From assembly GCA_003566395.1 (NCBI GenBank), contig PXDL01000293.1:1-7326 (forward strand): 7,326 bases of DNA, in the 5' to 3' direction. Origin of the DNA: Balneolia bacterium (lineage in GTDB: Bacteria; Bacteroidota; Rhodothermia; Balneolales; Cyclonatronaceae). Numbering within the stretch: position 1 is the first letter of the stretch; the number at the start of each line of letters is the position of its first letter. The notes under the pieces are model-generated. The model did no database searches, was not told the origin of the DNA, and was given only the letters and a program-made list of their open reading frames with translations. Of this stretch, positions 7,040 to 7,326 are shown piece after piece. The position numbers were made by a program, and so were the translations under genes.

Positions 7040-7131
7040 AAGCACTAATTGAGATGAAGCTGATTAAAAGTCGGTTTGTTATACATAAGCTGTTGATTGT
7101 ACGAGAATAATATTAAAAAAGAAAGGGAGGT

Positions 7132-7164
7132 AATTCAGAATGCAGAATGCAAAAATTCAGAATT
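7132..7164. repeat. Short imperfect CAGAAT heptad repeat
   Basis: AATTCAGAAT occurs at 7132-7141 and again at 7154-7163. A third CAGAAT lies at 7143-7148, so the core is CAGAATG CAGAATG CAAAAATT CAGAATT. It lies in the 251-bp non-coding stretch between the divergent starts of DUF418 and the gene at the right edge. From general memory, similar runs of CAGAATG-like units are scattered between genes in Bacteroidota-related genomes. Nothing here suggests a CRISPR or an attachment site. Confidence 0.6.
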
Positions 7165-7224
7165 GTTCCGGGTAGAATCGGCTCATAAAACTTAACCAAC
7201 CGGAGAGCCCGCAACTTCTCACCG

Positions 7225-7256
7225 TTTGCTGGTTTTAAGGAAAAACGCTATTTAGT
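7225..7256 (+). promoter_or_regulatory. Bacteroidota-type promoter candidate for the gene at the right edge
   Basis: TTTG (7225-7228) is followed after 20 nt by TATTTAGT (7249-7256). The spacing matches the Bacteroidota -33/-7 arrangement (TTTG, 19-21 nt, TAnnTTTG). The -7 element agrees only partly (TA, then T at one of three positions). Transcription would start near 7262, giving a leader of about 30 nt before the ATG at 7291. The partial -7 match keeps confidence low. Confidence 0.35.
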
Positions 7257-7290
7257 TAAGGAGAAAAATCACCCTGAATAAAGCCTGAAC

Positions 7291-7326
7291 ATGAGTATGA
7301 AAACAACCGTAACCGCAGTTCTTTTA
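7291..7326 (+). CDS. First 12 codons of a probable exported protein (3' end outside the window)
   Basis: ATG at 7291 opens MSMKTTVTAVLL, which runs off the window. An in-frame TAA at 7279-7281 bounds it upstream, and a second ATG at 7297 (MKTTVTAVLL) is an equally good start. One lysine followed by a hydrophobic run looks like the beginning of a signal peptide, so an exported or lipoprotein product is plausible. A promoter-like pair lies at a suitable distance upstream. Too little is present to name a family, and 12 codons could be open by chance. Confidence 0.45.
   Translation, partial: MSMKTTVTAVLL

Overview
The window most likely comes from a Gram-negative member of the Bacteroidota/Balneolota/Rhodothermota group. 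The clearest evidence is at the left edge: a surface protein ending in a type A sorting domain of the type IX secretion system (T9SS), with the spelling NYPNPFNPST that is typical of Balneolota, Rhodothermota and Ignavibacteria. Most genes also lack a Shine-Dalgarno sequence, and the start/promoter spacings resemble the Bacteroidota type. The lineage is an inference; no marker gene is present.

Layout from left to right. (1) Positions 2-559 hold the 3' end of a secreted fibronectin-III/T9SS protein. (2) Positions 635-1171 hold a DUF1648 membrane protein, which converges through a short hairpin on (3) an RDD-family membrane protein on the minus strand (1207-1989). (4) A 40-bp divergent spacer separates RDD from a plus-strand operon: a SpoIIM-family protein (2030-2995), a six-helix membrane protein resembling GPDPase-membrane/DUF4013-type proteins (3069-3938), a DUF4129 protein (3942-4571) and a DUF4350 protein (4568-5758). 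(5) A hairpin spanning both stop codons separates this operon from a convergent DUF418 membrane protein (5798-7039, minus). (6) A 251-bp intergenic region (7040-7290) carries a short CAGAAT repeat and a promoter-like site, and leads into the first 12 codons of a probable exported protein.

The central block (RDD, SpoIIM, membrane protein, DUF4129, DUF4350) is a recognisable Bacteroidota gene neighbourhood. It normally continues into a MoxR-type AAA+ ATPase and a DUF58 protein, as in loci related to the Bat/aerotolerance operons. Its biochemical role is poorly known. Here the block stops after DUF4350: neither MoxR nor DUF58 follows, and a DUF418 gene on the opposite strand closes it off. The DUF4129 protein also cannot have a cleavable signal peptide, because an in-frame stop lies one codon upstream of its start.

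Nearly all the protein-coding content is membrane-associated. I see no RNA genes, mobile elements, CRISPR arrays or nucleases. Apart from the shortened SpoIIM/DUF4129/DUF4350 locus, the region looks like ordinary chromosome.
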